Position numbers and translations under genes: made by a program. Of a DNA stretch of 64,000 nt, positions 46,586 to 59,200 are shown one piece after another. Under the pieces are notes generated by a model. It was not told the origin of the DNA. It worked only from the letters and a program-made list of their open reading frames with translations, and did not search any database. The DNA comes from Cardiocondyla obscurior (Eukaryota > Arthropoda > Insecta > Hymenoptera > Formicidae), in assembly GCF_019399895.1 (NCBI RefSeq), contig NC_091867.1, forward strand, positions 310,001 through 374,000. Reading direction: 5' to 3'. Within the stretch, counting starts at the first letter, position 1; every line of letters starts with the position of its first letter.

Positions 46586-48780
46586 GTAAGTCCCGTGCTA
46601 TATAATATCGCATCAACGGCAAAATAATACCGGTCTGGGGGCAGGATCGGGATGACGGGTCTTTAGCCACACCCGGTAGCCGGTAATGAGTTCAATCTTG
46701 CTGGACGAGAGTTTTAATAGATCCGTTACGGGGAACCGAAAGATCGGTCGCTTCCGTGAAAAGAGCTTCAGTCGAATTCTCGTTCGCTACCGGTCGAATT
46801 AGAGGACGAGATATCCTCTTTACGAGCCTCTCTACGCAGGGTGGTCGATCTTATACGCTTTGCCGATGATTCCGTGTCGCGAACAGAAAATTATGGCCCC
46901 GACAGATAGACGCGCGATCTATCTTTATTTTAATGACCTGCCTCTCTCTCTTGGGTTTAATAACGCAACGCCGCGATATATAAGCATGTCTAAAGATACG
47001 TTGTTCTTGCCTCACCTGGCCGTGCATGCAAATTCGAATGATCGAATGTCGATCCATATTCATCAGTCCTTTATCGTCCCGCTTAGCCTTCCTCCTCGCG
47101 TGAGAGACGCTCGACGCCCGGATTATGAAACGATCAGAGTGCCTATCTCGTGAGCTCGTTAGATCTAGGACAGCGTCGTGCTTTTGGCTTTAAAACCTTC
47201 GTGAATAACATAAGGGGCAGGCGTTACGTTGTTTAGCGCGACGAAATAATGTACGAGCCGCGAAACGGATAGTAACGCGACGGGAACTTTGTATCTTCGT
47301 GTATCGTAAAGACTTGACGCGGAGGAAGCGCTACTTAGAGATCAATAATGCAACGGCAATTTTAAAACGATGAACTCGTTGGTTTATTGAAGCGGGTATT
47401 ATTTTCGTCCGTCGTGAGAAATTCGAAAGTCGTCGAGATTATGCCGGGGTCTTCACCAATTTTTGGCAGCCAACCAAGGCACTCTCCTGTCGCAAACAAC
47501 GGACATCTCGTATTCTTCGAAGGTTGTTTGCGATCGGTATTAGTATGCAAAATGAAAGTCGGTTATATCGGGAGATGGTTCACAATGGAAAAAGTCAGCC
47601 GACGTTTGATTTGTATTCATCGTCGCCGGCCAATCCCCGGAAACTTCCTCTCTGTCAGCTGGCCAATCCGTTTCTCGTGCTATCCATCCGCAGAACTTTT
47701 AATGTTCGGAATTGTACGAAACTTGGCCCGCGAGATGACTTTTCGTATTTCGCATGAGAGGAGAAAATCGGACGAACGGTCTAACATTAAAATAGATAAA
47801 ACGTGATCTGGCATATGCTGCGGTTGCATTGTGGTATAAATTTTTTCAATAGCGTATTATAATTATTTTATCGACATCTTTATATTAAACTAAAATTTAA
47901 TTTTAATTAATTTTGGGAATACGTTGCTAAATTGTTATACGGTGATTGCCGGGTGAGATGCTCTATTTTCGTCATCGTTCGATTATTATTCAATATCCGC
48001 GTTCGAATTTCTAGACTAGATTATAGATTGTTTTTGCCGTTATGATTTTATTCTCGTAAAAGTAATTGCAGCTCGCAACTTTGGTTAGCGAACAAAAAGA
48101 GTCCTACCACTCTGTTTGTTTCCCTCCTCTTTGTTTCCCTCTTCAGCAAGCTTATTTTTTTTTTGTTTTTTTATTTCTTTTTTTTTTGGACCACATCGTG
48201 GAGATGAAAAGATTGTATCACCGATTGGACAGCAATGTCCATCGCAAGATTGAATTGGATGTTTTACAATCTTTTTAATGGCGACCGTGTTGTATGGAAC
48301 GAAGTATTATTTCTTATTTGTCACTCTGAATCGAAGCAGATTGTTACGGAGAAAAAGTACGGATATTACTCTGAATACATGAGCTCATCGTTGCACGTCG
48401 GAGACTATCAGAGTTCTGTCCCAGTTTCACCCCGGCGGCAATGACACTCCACCAACAGCAATTACTGCAACGTAATACAACGGACGGACGGCTTCCAAAT
48501 TCCGTGTAATACCGTGCTAAATTGGTTTCCGTCACCCCGAAGAAGTATTGTCGATTTTATTGCCGGTCGTCGTCGCACGTGGTCCCTTTGCGCGCGGCGG
48601 GATTATTATTTATTATCGGCGTGTCATCGTTTAGCAACGTCATTCGATTTTTGCAATAGGCTGAGCCTGCGGACTGCGCCGAGTCGGTCAATCGCAACAA
48701 ATAGTCGAACTGGAGTGAAATAAACGGATATTTGGGCCACCGCTGCATTTACCTCTGCAAAGCGCGATGTATCGCTAACT

Positions 48781-48824
<44 letters not shown>

Positions 48825-51800
48825 TCTCTGTCTCTCTCTGTCTTTCTGCGGCAAATACGCCACAGATTCCTATTTACTCGACGTTATTACGCTCTGTCGG
48901 GAAACCCCGCGTATAACGAACTCGCGGCAACGAAAGAAATTGCGGTTTTTACTAATGACGATGCTATGATAACTCGAAGTCACTGCGAATTCACGAGAAA
49001 CTATTGGATACGCGATACTCGTCACACAGCAGGTGTAAAAGCTGAGTTTAACAGGGGATTTTTTTTTTAAATAAAATCTATTTTATAGAATATGCAACTA
49101 AATGAATAAATCTATATATGTATGATAAAACTAGCGAGGCTAATAGCTGGTTTATTATTTATAATTTTATTGATGCTTTTGATAGACAAAATAAAAATCT
49201 CTTTGTGACTAGATTGATCGTACAAAATAAACTCCACTTTTTTTTTACATCCGTGGTACTAGCAATGTAATACAAAACCGATTAGCCAACAGATATGGAC
49301 TTTTACGCTGCCCCGTTGTTCGGTAGAACTATGATGCTATAACGCTGCAAAATCGTGCAATTAAACTGGTAATTATGCAGTATTATAAAAGGCCAAAGTG
49401 GAATTCGACGTTTTCAGTTAAAATGCGCCTCTAGAGAAATAAGGTAATTTCAGAAATGAGTTTTTGTAAAAAAAAAAAATTATTTTTAATAGAAATTACG
49501 AAATAGCGCGTTCGATTAAATTTTTCCATTTCGTTGAATTTTATTAAGACGTCTATCGATTTGTTGGTTCTTGCTATATTTTATTTCATATTTGCATTTT
49601 AGATTATCTACCTGTTTTAGACAGACTTATTTTCAGCCAATATCGGGAATAATTAACGACCGTTTTTAATGAAACAAAGTGTTGCGAGCTAACTGTAACA
49701 ATGTTTCGCGACCCACATTAAAGGGTTGCCACCGTAAAAGCGTACGGTCTTTTATTTAATTTTTTTTTTTTAGGAAGAGTCACGGCCGGTCGGGCGGTCT
49801 GCCGGGAACTCGTTTCCGCAATTAAATCACCGGATCACTCGATTAATGCATCGTCTCGCGTTCGCGGACGCCTCTTTTGCATCCGCACGCGGATCCCACG
49901 CGCTATCAATCATCGGCTGCCGCGGTCTCTCGATCAATTTTCACGAACGCCCGATAACAAGCAAGGAGACCGTGGGTTTTTTTTTTTAATCTTCCGGACC
50001 GCGTCGTGGATAAAGGATACGTCGCAGTCCGGTGGAAAAGGTCAGCTCGACAAAAACACTTTTCCATCACGCGCTCCAGACTGCATGCTGAAATAACGCG
50101 TCACGGTATATCGCATGTACGTGCTTTACGATTACACCCCGTCCCTTCGGTCTCATTAACATTATTATGTGACGTGAGGCGGCGTGTTGTTTTACGATCT
50201 AAGACCGTATACACTCACCCTGTGTGCACGCGCAAATAAAAGTTTTAGAAAAATTTTTCCTTGCAAAGGAGTCGCGTGTAAAGCGCAAAAAAAAAAAAAA
50301 AAAAAAGAAAAATAATAAACACGTTTTTTGCGAATAAATAATAACAAACGCTTCTTTCGAAATATAACGTGTTTTAATTCTGACAATTTTATTACGGGGT
50401 AGTATATTTTATTCGTCTACGTGTACATACATGTATGTATGTTGTTCTTAACGAGTGAAGCAGAATATTTCGGGTGAAAGGTGGTACGCTTCTCGGACAA
50501 GCATATATCTCAGGTGCTAACCGGCGTATTCGCGCGCGGCGGTCCTGTAGTTACAGCGGCACGTAGCTAAGATACGACGATGGAGAGAACAATGGCGGTG
50601 TTATACGGTAGTACGAAATTAGATTAGATAGATCTTGGTCGAGTAATGCGACCTCGCCCGCGGGAACGAGCTTGCACAAACGAAAGGCACGTCGTAAACG
50701 TTACACGACCTTGTACCTCCGGCTAATCGCATAATTAGTCGCGCTTTCGGCGCGTAACGCCGCAAAAATGTCCCTCTTCTCGCAGTGATAGGCCGGCCAA
50801 TTAAATAGAATGTAAAACGACGGTATTAATTAAACCGCTAAGCTCTGACAGTCCAGGTGCCGAGCCATTTTTAGAAATCCCTGGCTTTTTGTTAAATCAC
50901 CCTCGGGCGTTGCAAAATATGACTAATTTCATTAATTACGTTAAAAGTTGAGAAATATGAGATTTTATTCCATGTGGATGTACGTCGCTGATTGCCGGCG
51001 GTGTTATCGCTATAAACGGTCGCAATTTATATCAATACGATTAATGCACCTGCCGTTTTTAATAACTGCCAACGAAAATGGAGAGGCTTCGTGAAAATAT
51101 TAAGGTGCTCGTCTCTCTATCTCTTTCGCTTTTATGAAAATTGCACGCGTGCTATTTCTGTCTAACGGAACACGGTCGCGTGATTGAAAATATCATCGGG
51201 ACGACTTGGCTTTTAGGAAGGCTCACAGTTCATCAACTCTTCAGGGTTTTTTTTCTTTTTTCTTTTTATTATTTTCCCGTCGTGAAAACTTGCGATTCCT
51301 TCCTTTAATACGGGCGCAAGAAAATTTTTTTCCCCCCCGGCAGGCAAATTTCATAAAACGCTCGCCGCGCCGCTCGTGAAAGACAGATAATCTTAGCTCG
51401 ACATAAGGGAATAATCCCGATAAAACTTTCTCCCGGCGAGAGATGAGCGGCCTTTAAGCGGCCTTCCAGTTGCTCCGGCGCCGTTAACCCGGAAGCATTT
51501 TTCACTATCATCATAAAATATTACTCCGTCGAGCGTTGCGCCCGGTGCTCCAAGAAAAACGTCTTCGCAGCGTCCATTGGGATCCCTACGCGCGGGAGAA
51601 AATAAATTCGTCGTTATCCCGGGCGGGATTCTTATTTTGCGACATCGCGATCAGCGAGCCGCTGCGAGTCGTGCCGCCGTGTTAACGTCGCAAATAATTA
51701 TCGCCTAATTCTCAATTGTTGATTTTCGATAACGAATTACCCCGTTCCGGATTTATCCGGTGAATTCGTGCGCGACCCGCGATCTGCTCTCGTCGCGCGA

Positions 51801-53218
51801 GGGCGTGCATTCCTATCAAGCCGAGGATCGACATGGTCCATTGGATGAGGAACGAAAACGAAAAGCAATTATTTAAATGCGTTTTACAGCGCCGCGGCTC
51901 CGTACGTTTGCGTTCGCAGCCCGATCGAACGGCATTTCCCGCAATTCCCCTTTTTTCCTGTCCATCCCCGCGTTTCCGCTCGTTCCCCTCTTGTCGCCCT
52001 CTTTTTTCCTCGTACTTCCTATTTGATGATAAAAGGAACGTGACCGAAGGCCGCCACGTCTCTGAAATTGTCGGCGAAATTTACGGAGAAAGGACGCAAT
52101 TAATCGGGACTTGAAACGACGCGAACTCGATTAAATAGCGACGGAAATTAAATTCAAAGATCTTATACTTCATTACTAGATCGTTTCTACGCGCCAACTT
52201 TCAGGGTGCCGTCCGCAACGGTGTTTTCGCCCCGCTACGCAACGGTTTAACACGCGAGCGAAAACGTGGAACTAGTTTGTTTTAACGACGATGCTCTGTA
52301 TCGTATCAGTTGCACGAGTTCGGATTCACGCCATGCTAATCATAACGGGGCCGCAAAGCGAAAGTTACGAGAGTCGGTACCGCCTTGTCGGCACGGTGGA
52401 GGTACGGACGGAACGACAACGGCTTCCTCGTAACTCGATTAGCAGCTCGTGGTGTAATATAAAATCTGGGCCGATGCTACCGTCACCGGAAGCCGTAAGA
52501 CTAATAAAAAAAAAAAGAGATTGCTCTGGCTTTATCATAGCCCTGCGCAAAAGGGCTTCTTTTTTTTTTTTTTTCTTTCTTTCTTTTTTGTTTAGTGGTA
52601 TCGCTTTGTTGAAGCGACGCGCTTTGCGTTTCATGCAAGCTTTTTGCGCAAAGCTCACCTTCACTAGGCAAACCTCCGCGTATCACACTGATTAAAAACG
52701 CTTTTTGTAAACATTTTTTTTACATTTGTTTCTCTTATTAATTATGTTATAAGCAGAATTTTGAGAATTTAAAAAAATATCAATTTTCCGTCTGCTGTCG
52801 GAAGAAATTACTCGCTTCGCGTCCACGAATTTTTGTTCAATCGAGTTTCCGAGCGGACTCCGCGTCCATGATGAAAGGGATTCCGTGGTACGTGAAATAA
52901 AGCTCGATATCGCGGCGGTATAGTTGAAAGAGACGGGGGGAGTACTCGCCGCACTGCGAAAATCTGAACGCTATAATTTCGCCGGGCTCGTTCCATTGGA
53001 CCGATCTTTGTCTCGGTAAATGGAGGCCTACCGTTTCGCCCGCAATTCGAGGGTTATACCGCTCTCTCGTTTCTACACCCTCAGGATTTTATTGAGAGTG
53101 GGTCGTCGCGGAAAGTGCCGCTGTTTTACTGTCCTGCCCCCGGCACGAAACGCCGTTCAATCTCGTTATTTATTAATCGTCGGGCAGACCGTTAATCTCT
53201 GCGGCATTCGTGTTGCAG
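46586..53218 (+). other. Intron between cadherin exons (6633 bp)
   Basis: A GT-AG intron, phase 1, splitting a Gly codon. No exon or other gene was recognised inside. It contains a long CT microsatellite (48783-48844), poly(A)/(T) runs (for example 50288-50305) and only short chance frames. Confidence 0.8.
48783..48844. repeat. (CT)n microsatellite
   Basis: Nineteen uninterrupted TC units (48783-48820), followed by an imperfect CTCTCTCTGT-type continuation to about 48844. It is the longest dinucleotide run noticed in the window. Confidence 0.95.
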
Positions 53219-53280
53219 GTCTCATCAGCACCAGTGGCAGGAAGCTCGATCGCGAAAACCAGGCGGAGCACGTGTTAGAG
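53219..53280 (+). CDS. kug: Fat-like cadherin, small internal exon
   Basis: A 62-bp exon with acceptor TCGTGTTGCAG and donor GAG|GTAAGT. Two leading bases complete the Gly codon split by the previous intron. Twenty codons follow: LISTSGRKLDRENQAEHVLE. The LDRE motif is the canonical mid-repeat cadherin signature and provides a calcium ligand. Joined to the previous exon, it reads STTG-LISTSGRKLDRE, the typical TG-x-I-x-T...LDRE hairpin of an EC repeat. It ends in phase 0, just before the next beta strand. The following exon, which should begin with V-x-D-x-G, was not found in the remaining 10.7 kb. Confidence 0.92.
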
Positions 53281-56200
53281 GTAAGTCAAATAATTGAATT
53301 TTCTTCCTTAAGATCTTCCGTAGCAATTGCGAATGAGTCCGAAGCTTGAATAAACTTCGAGGAAACGAAACGGTTTCCGCGTACCCCGTCTTTGCAATCG
53401 GCGATGTTTAGACAGCGATCTAATCAGTTTCAGAATCATTAGAGCAAATCGCGTTCCTTAACGGCGCGCTAACAGCTGATAGATGAATTAACGCTGCATC
53501 CTTTCTTGCTTCGCTTGTCTATTTGTTCGTTCGTTCGTTCGTTCGTTCGTTCGTTCGTTCGTTCGTTCGTTCGTTCGTTTCTCGGCGATACTGTCGATAA
53601 AGTTCTGGAACCGCTTTTGCTTTCTCTCTTTACTCCGACTGCTCATCGCCACTCCCTCGATATTGTCGGAGTGGAAATGAGGAAGAAAATCGCATCCTCC
53701 GTAAGATTGAAAAGTAAAATGAGGAAAATCTGCTGCCTCCGACGATAAAAGCGAGAAGGCTAACTTGAGGGGTAGCACGGCGAGAAAAAGGGTAGTATGA
53801 ACGGGGCAGGGAGGGTGAGAGGCTAAGAAACGAATGGACGACTTGGGACAACGACGGAAGAGAAGGGCAGAAGTAGAAGCGGCGGGATGAGGCCGAGGAG
53901 AGAGGCTTCGGATAGAACAACGCTGAAAGGGGTACAATGGCTCTAAGAAGAAGAAGAGCCGTAGGGTGAGACACCGGAGAGGCAAGACATTTCTCTGGGG
54001 AAGGTCGCCGGGGCCTCCCGGGGAATTTCTACCTGCATCGGGATTAAAGAAAGAGCTCGCGATAGTCTCACGTCGTGTACGAACGGTAGACACCGGAATT
54101 TCCCTGGAACGATAAAAGCTGGAAAAGAGGCGATACCAATTTCACCAAGAGGTTTCCATACAGAATACGATTGATAGGATACGACCTAACTTCATCCACC
54201 GCGTTTTCCTTTTGCTACTTTCGCGAAGCACCCCATTTTGAGAATTTCGATATAGCTAATAGACTCTTTCGGGTCTTAAAGGGCTTAAACTTCCTAGGAT
54301 GTCTCGAAAAAATTTTTTTAATTACGTATAAGGTATTCGATAGGTCTTTTTTTTAATCAATAGAAATAAGTATGAATAGATTCGCGTACAACAGTATCGT
54401 AAAAATAAAGAATTCAAACGCAATTTGCTTCGATTTCAAAAGTTACTCACGCCTGTTATTCCGATTTTATTGCAGTTTTCTGCGAAACTTGCACCGGTGT
54501 CTTTTGTTTGGCTTTATTTTGGGATTGTTGCACGTTCAGGAAAGTTTTACAAATAAAATTGCAAATTGTTCTTGGCCCCGTTTTGTTTCTTAAAGAAAAG
54601 GGCATTTTTTGGACATTTTCCATTAGCTCGAACTTCGGCCTTTCCCCCGAGGGGATCACAATGCGAAAGATTGTCGTAACGTTGCACAATAATGATCCCG
54701 CGATGTCGTAAATTACAAATAAATGAGAGGCTGCTTTACAAATTTTTACTTTATCCGTGATTTTAAACGCATTCAAAGATAAATTTCTGAATTATTCATG
54801 ACAATTTAAATAGTTCCGATATTATAAAATCACATTAAATATAGTGGCGGGTAAAAAGCACACGCGGAGCATTATGACGACAAAGTATTTCGTAATTAAC
54901 GCAAGCATATAGTCGTCTGAAATTAAATTGCACGTTATTGGTTTTAATGGCCGCACTCTCGTTCACTCGCATGTCGCGCACAGTTTAAATTTCCAGTGCA
55001 TCCCACCGGCCAATCTAATTAAGTGCACTCTGTAACGGAATAGAATATCAAATCGTATCGTCGTTTTGCACTTCAAACCATCATCAATATTTGCCGCTAA
55101 TAGGACTGTTTGGCGGGGCGCGATGCTATTTATTTCGTAACAAATAACATTTAAACTTTACGTCGGGACAAATAGTATTATCCGGCACCTACACGCGCAG
55201 CGATGGGACCGGAAGACTTCGTAAGTATTTAAGTTCGCCTCGTGCGAGCCTAATTTCGTTAGATATCATTACGGAAATACCCCGACGGATCCATGCCGCG
55301 ACCAGGAAATCACTTTAAGAGGCTTTGATCCTCCGATGCGGGTTGTTAACAGGGTGTTTGTGTTCGTAACCGAGTTAAATGAGTCTCGGCTCTAGAAACA
55401 AGAGTTCGTGAAAACGATCGTCTCCCCTGTGGGCCCCGCCGCCACCTTCTTGCGGAGAAACTTCGACAATTTTGCAAAGTCTCTCCGCCACGAATAATTA
55501 ATGAGCGTACGGAGCTTTCTTTTTTAACGCTTTTTCTTTTCTGTGACGCGTAAGCCTCCGCCGATTACGCTTTCGTTATCAATCACGCGGATTAAATTGC
55601 TCGTTATTTCGGCTCATTGTGCTTTTTGTAGGCGACGGACAATGGAGTTTTTCACATCTACAAACGGTAAAAAAAATTTGAATGTATTTTCAAAGGCAAA
55701 AATTTATATAAGAGACAGAAATTGCGCGTGTCACGCAAGAGCGCTCATAAAGCGGGAGATTCATTTCATTTTTCCATTGGTAGCTTTTACATACACACGG
55801 AGAAAGAGAGAAAGCGTTCGACTCTGTCCTCCCTATATTAGTTAAAATTCCATTTTATTTTTGGATAGCACGGTCCGCACGAGTCTATCGTGCCGCAACT
55901 GTGACTATGCCGAACATTGGCGAAATTGATATCGGCCGAAACAGCGATATTGGCAACGTGCTCATCTAAAACGGGGTGCATATCCTGTAGATTCCGCGTG
56001 GATCGTTAGACCTTCTTTTTACGACGCGTCCGCTCGTTCGCCAAACTCGTTTATCTGTCATCGATATACCGCTTACAGTGTACAGTCCGATGTCAAAGGA
56101 CGAGGTGGCTCGGCTGGCTGGCATTTTGGCATAAAAGGTCAACTGAGGTTGCGCGACCCGGTGACCGGCCCGGCGGTGTCCCCCTTTTTCATAATTCCGC

Positions 56201-59200
56201 GCATAATTTACGAGTCCCGGATGTATATCTCCGTGGCTGGGACTCCGCCACGAAGAAATCGTTCCACCACCGAAACCGACGCGTATCTCGCGCCACCAGG
56301 CGCGCCTTTTTGCATACCGTAATACGTAAAGCGCTCGATGAATCTAAAATATTGACAATACCGTCTCGCTTCCTACGACGGCGACGTGTAACGACAGCGG
56401 ATCACGCCATGTCCGATGCTTGCCATTCGATCGCACGGATTCGAGTGAATTGAATTAAATCTATGCCGCGAGAAAAATGGACGGATGTAAAGCAGCTATG
56501 GAAATTCACAAAAGTACGGCGAGTGCTTGCCTTTATTGACGTGGAGGTTTGCCCCTTTCCGGTCGAGGCTTTCAACGCCCTTCTGTTTTCAGGTGCGCTC
56601 TTAGACACCCCGTTTCAAAGTAAGCCAGAAAGTTGCTTACTACCGTGGAACAGACTCTCTAGCTGCTGCTTGAAGTATCCGCTTGAGAATATTTCATCGA
56701 AATTTATGATCGACCGGGCGTATACTTGAATGCAAATCGAAGTCGCCGATAACAGATAATCCGAGAAGCACGTAAGAATCAATTTTCACTCGACGTGTCA
56801 CTCTTGCGGACGCAGCAGCAAATTTTTGAATTAATTTCCTGGCCCGCCCCTCGCGGCGGAAGGAGGACGGATAAATCCTGATGAGAAATCGTGAAAGTTA
56901 CAAGTATTTTAAAAACTCGGCAGATTAATTGCCCGCGCGCGCGGAATCTCTATTTGGTCATGCAAATTTCCTACTGCGCTCAAGCGCAACTTTAAAGCGG
57001 ACGTATTTTTTTTCCTCAGGCACAAGTGTCAAGCGGTAAATTGTTTTTAAGAAACTAAATGGCCGAGGCTTCGATTTTTTTTTCTTTTTTTTTTCTTCCA
57101 CGACTCCGACTCGTCGCTCTTGCGCGTTTAAAGTAGTAAAAGTAACGAAACTGATCGGTTTAAGTTTGCTTAGCCGCTTGAAAGCATTCCGCGGTCGAGA
57201 ATGCGCTCGTGAGTGAGCTCCGGCAAATTTTTATCCCCGTCAACCACTTTCCTCGCCCACCAGAGGCTTTTTGCCGCGGTCTTTAACAGGCGCGATTTTT
57301 CACGCTCTTCTTCGACTGCGGAAAAATATACCGCCCTCTTTAAGATACACACGGACATATTTCAGGTTCGATGCCGTGCACGATCGGTCGTTTTCAACGC
57401 CATGCGCCGCATATATTAATAAGGACGGTTTTGAACAGCCGCCTGGCGCTATCTTTCACGAGATTTCTTCCGCAGGTACGCCGGCGGGCTGGGCTTCCGC
57501 TCGAATGCGGCGTGTAATGCACGCCGTTTCCCGACAATGGCGTGTCGTAAGGCGAAGACGAATGTCGCGCTCGCTCAGCGCCTTTCAACGATAATTAATG
57601 GATGATTCACCCCACATAAATGAACGCGCCCGAATTTAATTATCTCTGTTTCAATTCGACATGTTAGCCATACGTGTGCCTATTAAAATAAATATCGTCG
57701 CGAGTTGAATGGCATCTGAATCATAGCTCCGTTGCTTTCTTAGAAATTTTTTTTAAGAAATTTTTTCTAGATTTATTCTAAGTATTTAATAATAGAAATA
57801 AATTAAAAAAAAAAAAAAAAGTTAAATATCGAAAACAGAAAACTATGAGGATCGATAAACGACTGCGAGAGAAAAGACTCAACCGAAGCTACTCTTCTGT
57901 ACGACCCTACGTTTTGCTTTCCTCCCTTTTGCATTCTTCGTAATCTGTCTCGCTGCCACGCTGCGAAGGAAGCCCTTCGCTCTGCTTCCGGCCTCGGACA
58001 TTCAGAAGCGTCGCTGTGAAGTCGCTTAATTGACATTCTTCGTGCCGTCTTTCGCGTACAGTAAGGATTATCGTCGCGACGCCCAACTCTCAATGTCTGA
58101 TCCATCTTGCAACGGAAACTTTCAAGCCGGTGCACGTGACGTTACCGTGACAATAAGAGAGCCCTGCGCGACGTCGTTGTCAAAGGTGCCGAGAAACAAT
58201 AGGGCACCGCCTCGCACGTTACTCTGAGATAAGGAGTTTCGCATTTCGGGAAACATCGAGAGAAATGCAAAAATGTTCGTTGAACTGTCGTAGCGTGCGC
58301 AAGGTAAACTTGCTCCAAGTTACTTTATTCAGCATGATAATGCATGAAAAGATGGGCCTACGTACAACATTGTATTTTTCAAAGTAAAACGCTTATTTTC
58401 TTTTATTCTTATCGAATTATTGCGCAGCAGAAAATTTCTCGCCCGGTAAAACAACGAAGACTGCATGAATAACGTTTAATTTTACGATATTTAATAAACT
58501 GACTTTATACAACTTCGCAGAACTCCACATCGTTTTGCCCGTGCATTAATATAAAAGAATTTAATTTTTTTTTTTTTCCTATTTCGTAATATGTGTTAAA
58601 ATTAAAATGTCGAATTGTTTGTCTTTTCTCTATCAAAATGCAAAGTGCAAAGAACGGGGAAAAAAGAGATTGTTCTGTTTGCACATTCGTTGCGTAAAAC
58701 TGCACAGAGCAAGGATATATAATTAATGCCCAGCGTTACTCTCATTCACCAAGTTTTTCTCTCTGTTTGCCTCTCGCGGCGGATCGCAAAAGAGCCTCGG
58801 TCTTATGCGCGGCTCGAGTAGGGAGAAAATAATCATGATGAATATCCAGGAATCTCCGCGACGGAAACTCTGCAATATTTCGCGTGTTGCGGCCGAATAA
58901 CGAACAAGATAAAAAATGTTACGCGGTCGAGATATTCGTGTGAAAGAAAGAAAAAAAAAAAAAGCTCGAGGAGACGCTCTCTTCATTACGTTTATTCATT
59001 GTATTGCGACTCGGCACGCAGGTGATTGACGCGTGATTAATTGTTGAAAATCGACGATTTCGATTACGGAGGATTCTAAGGAATTTATCACCGACCGGGC
59101 GGTTTCCGGGGGAAGCCCGATGTTCATTTAGATAAAGCGCGCACACTCACCTTATAATACCAATTAGGATTATTAATTGCGTCTTAAGAAGCACTCTTTA

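Noticed and set aside
53488..54093. 201-codon minus-strand frame
   Set aside because: Low-complexity Ser/Phe/Leu/Pro sequence opposite a purine tract, ending in microsatellite-encoded NERT repeats; no domain.
55633..55666. Acceptor-like site followed by ATDNG, considered as the next cadherin exon
   Set aside because: After ATDNGV the frame reads FHIYKR with no cadherin strand pattern, and the strand expected before the DNG turn is missing.
57479..57594. Acceptor-like TTCCGCAG followed by an open frame
   Set aside because: The translation (TPAGWASARMRR...) has no cadherin features and no convincing donor.
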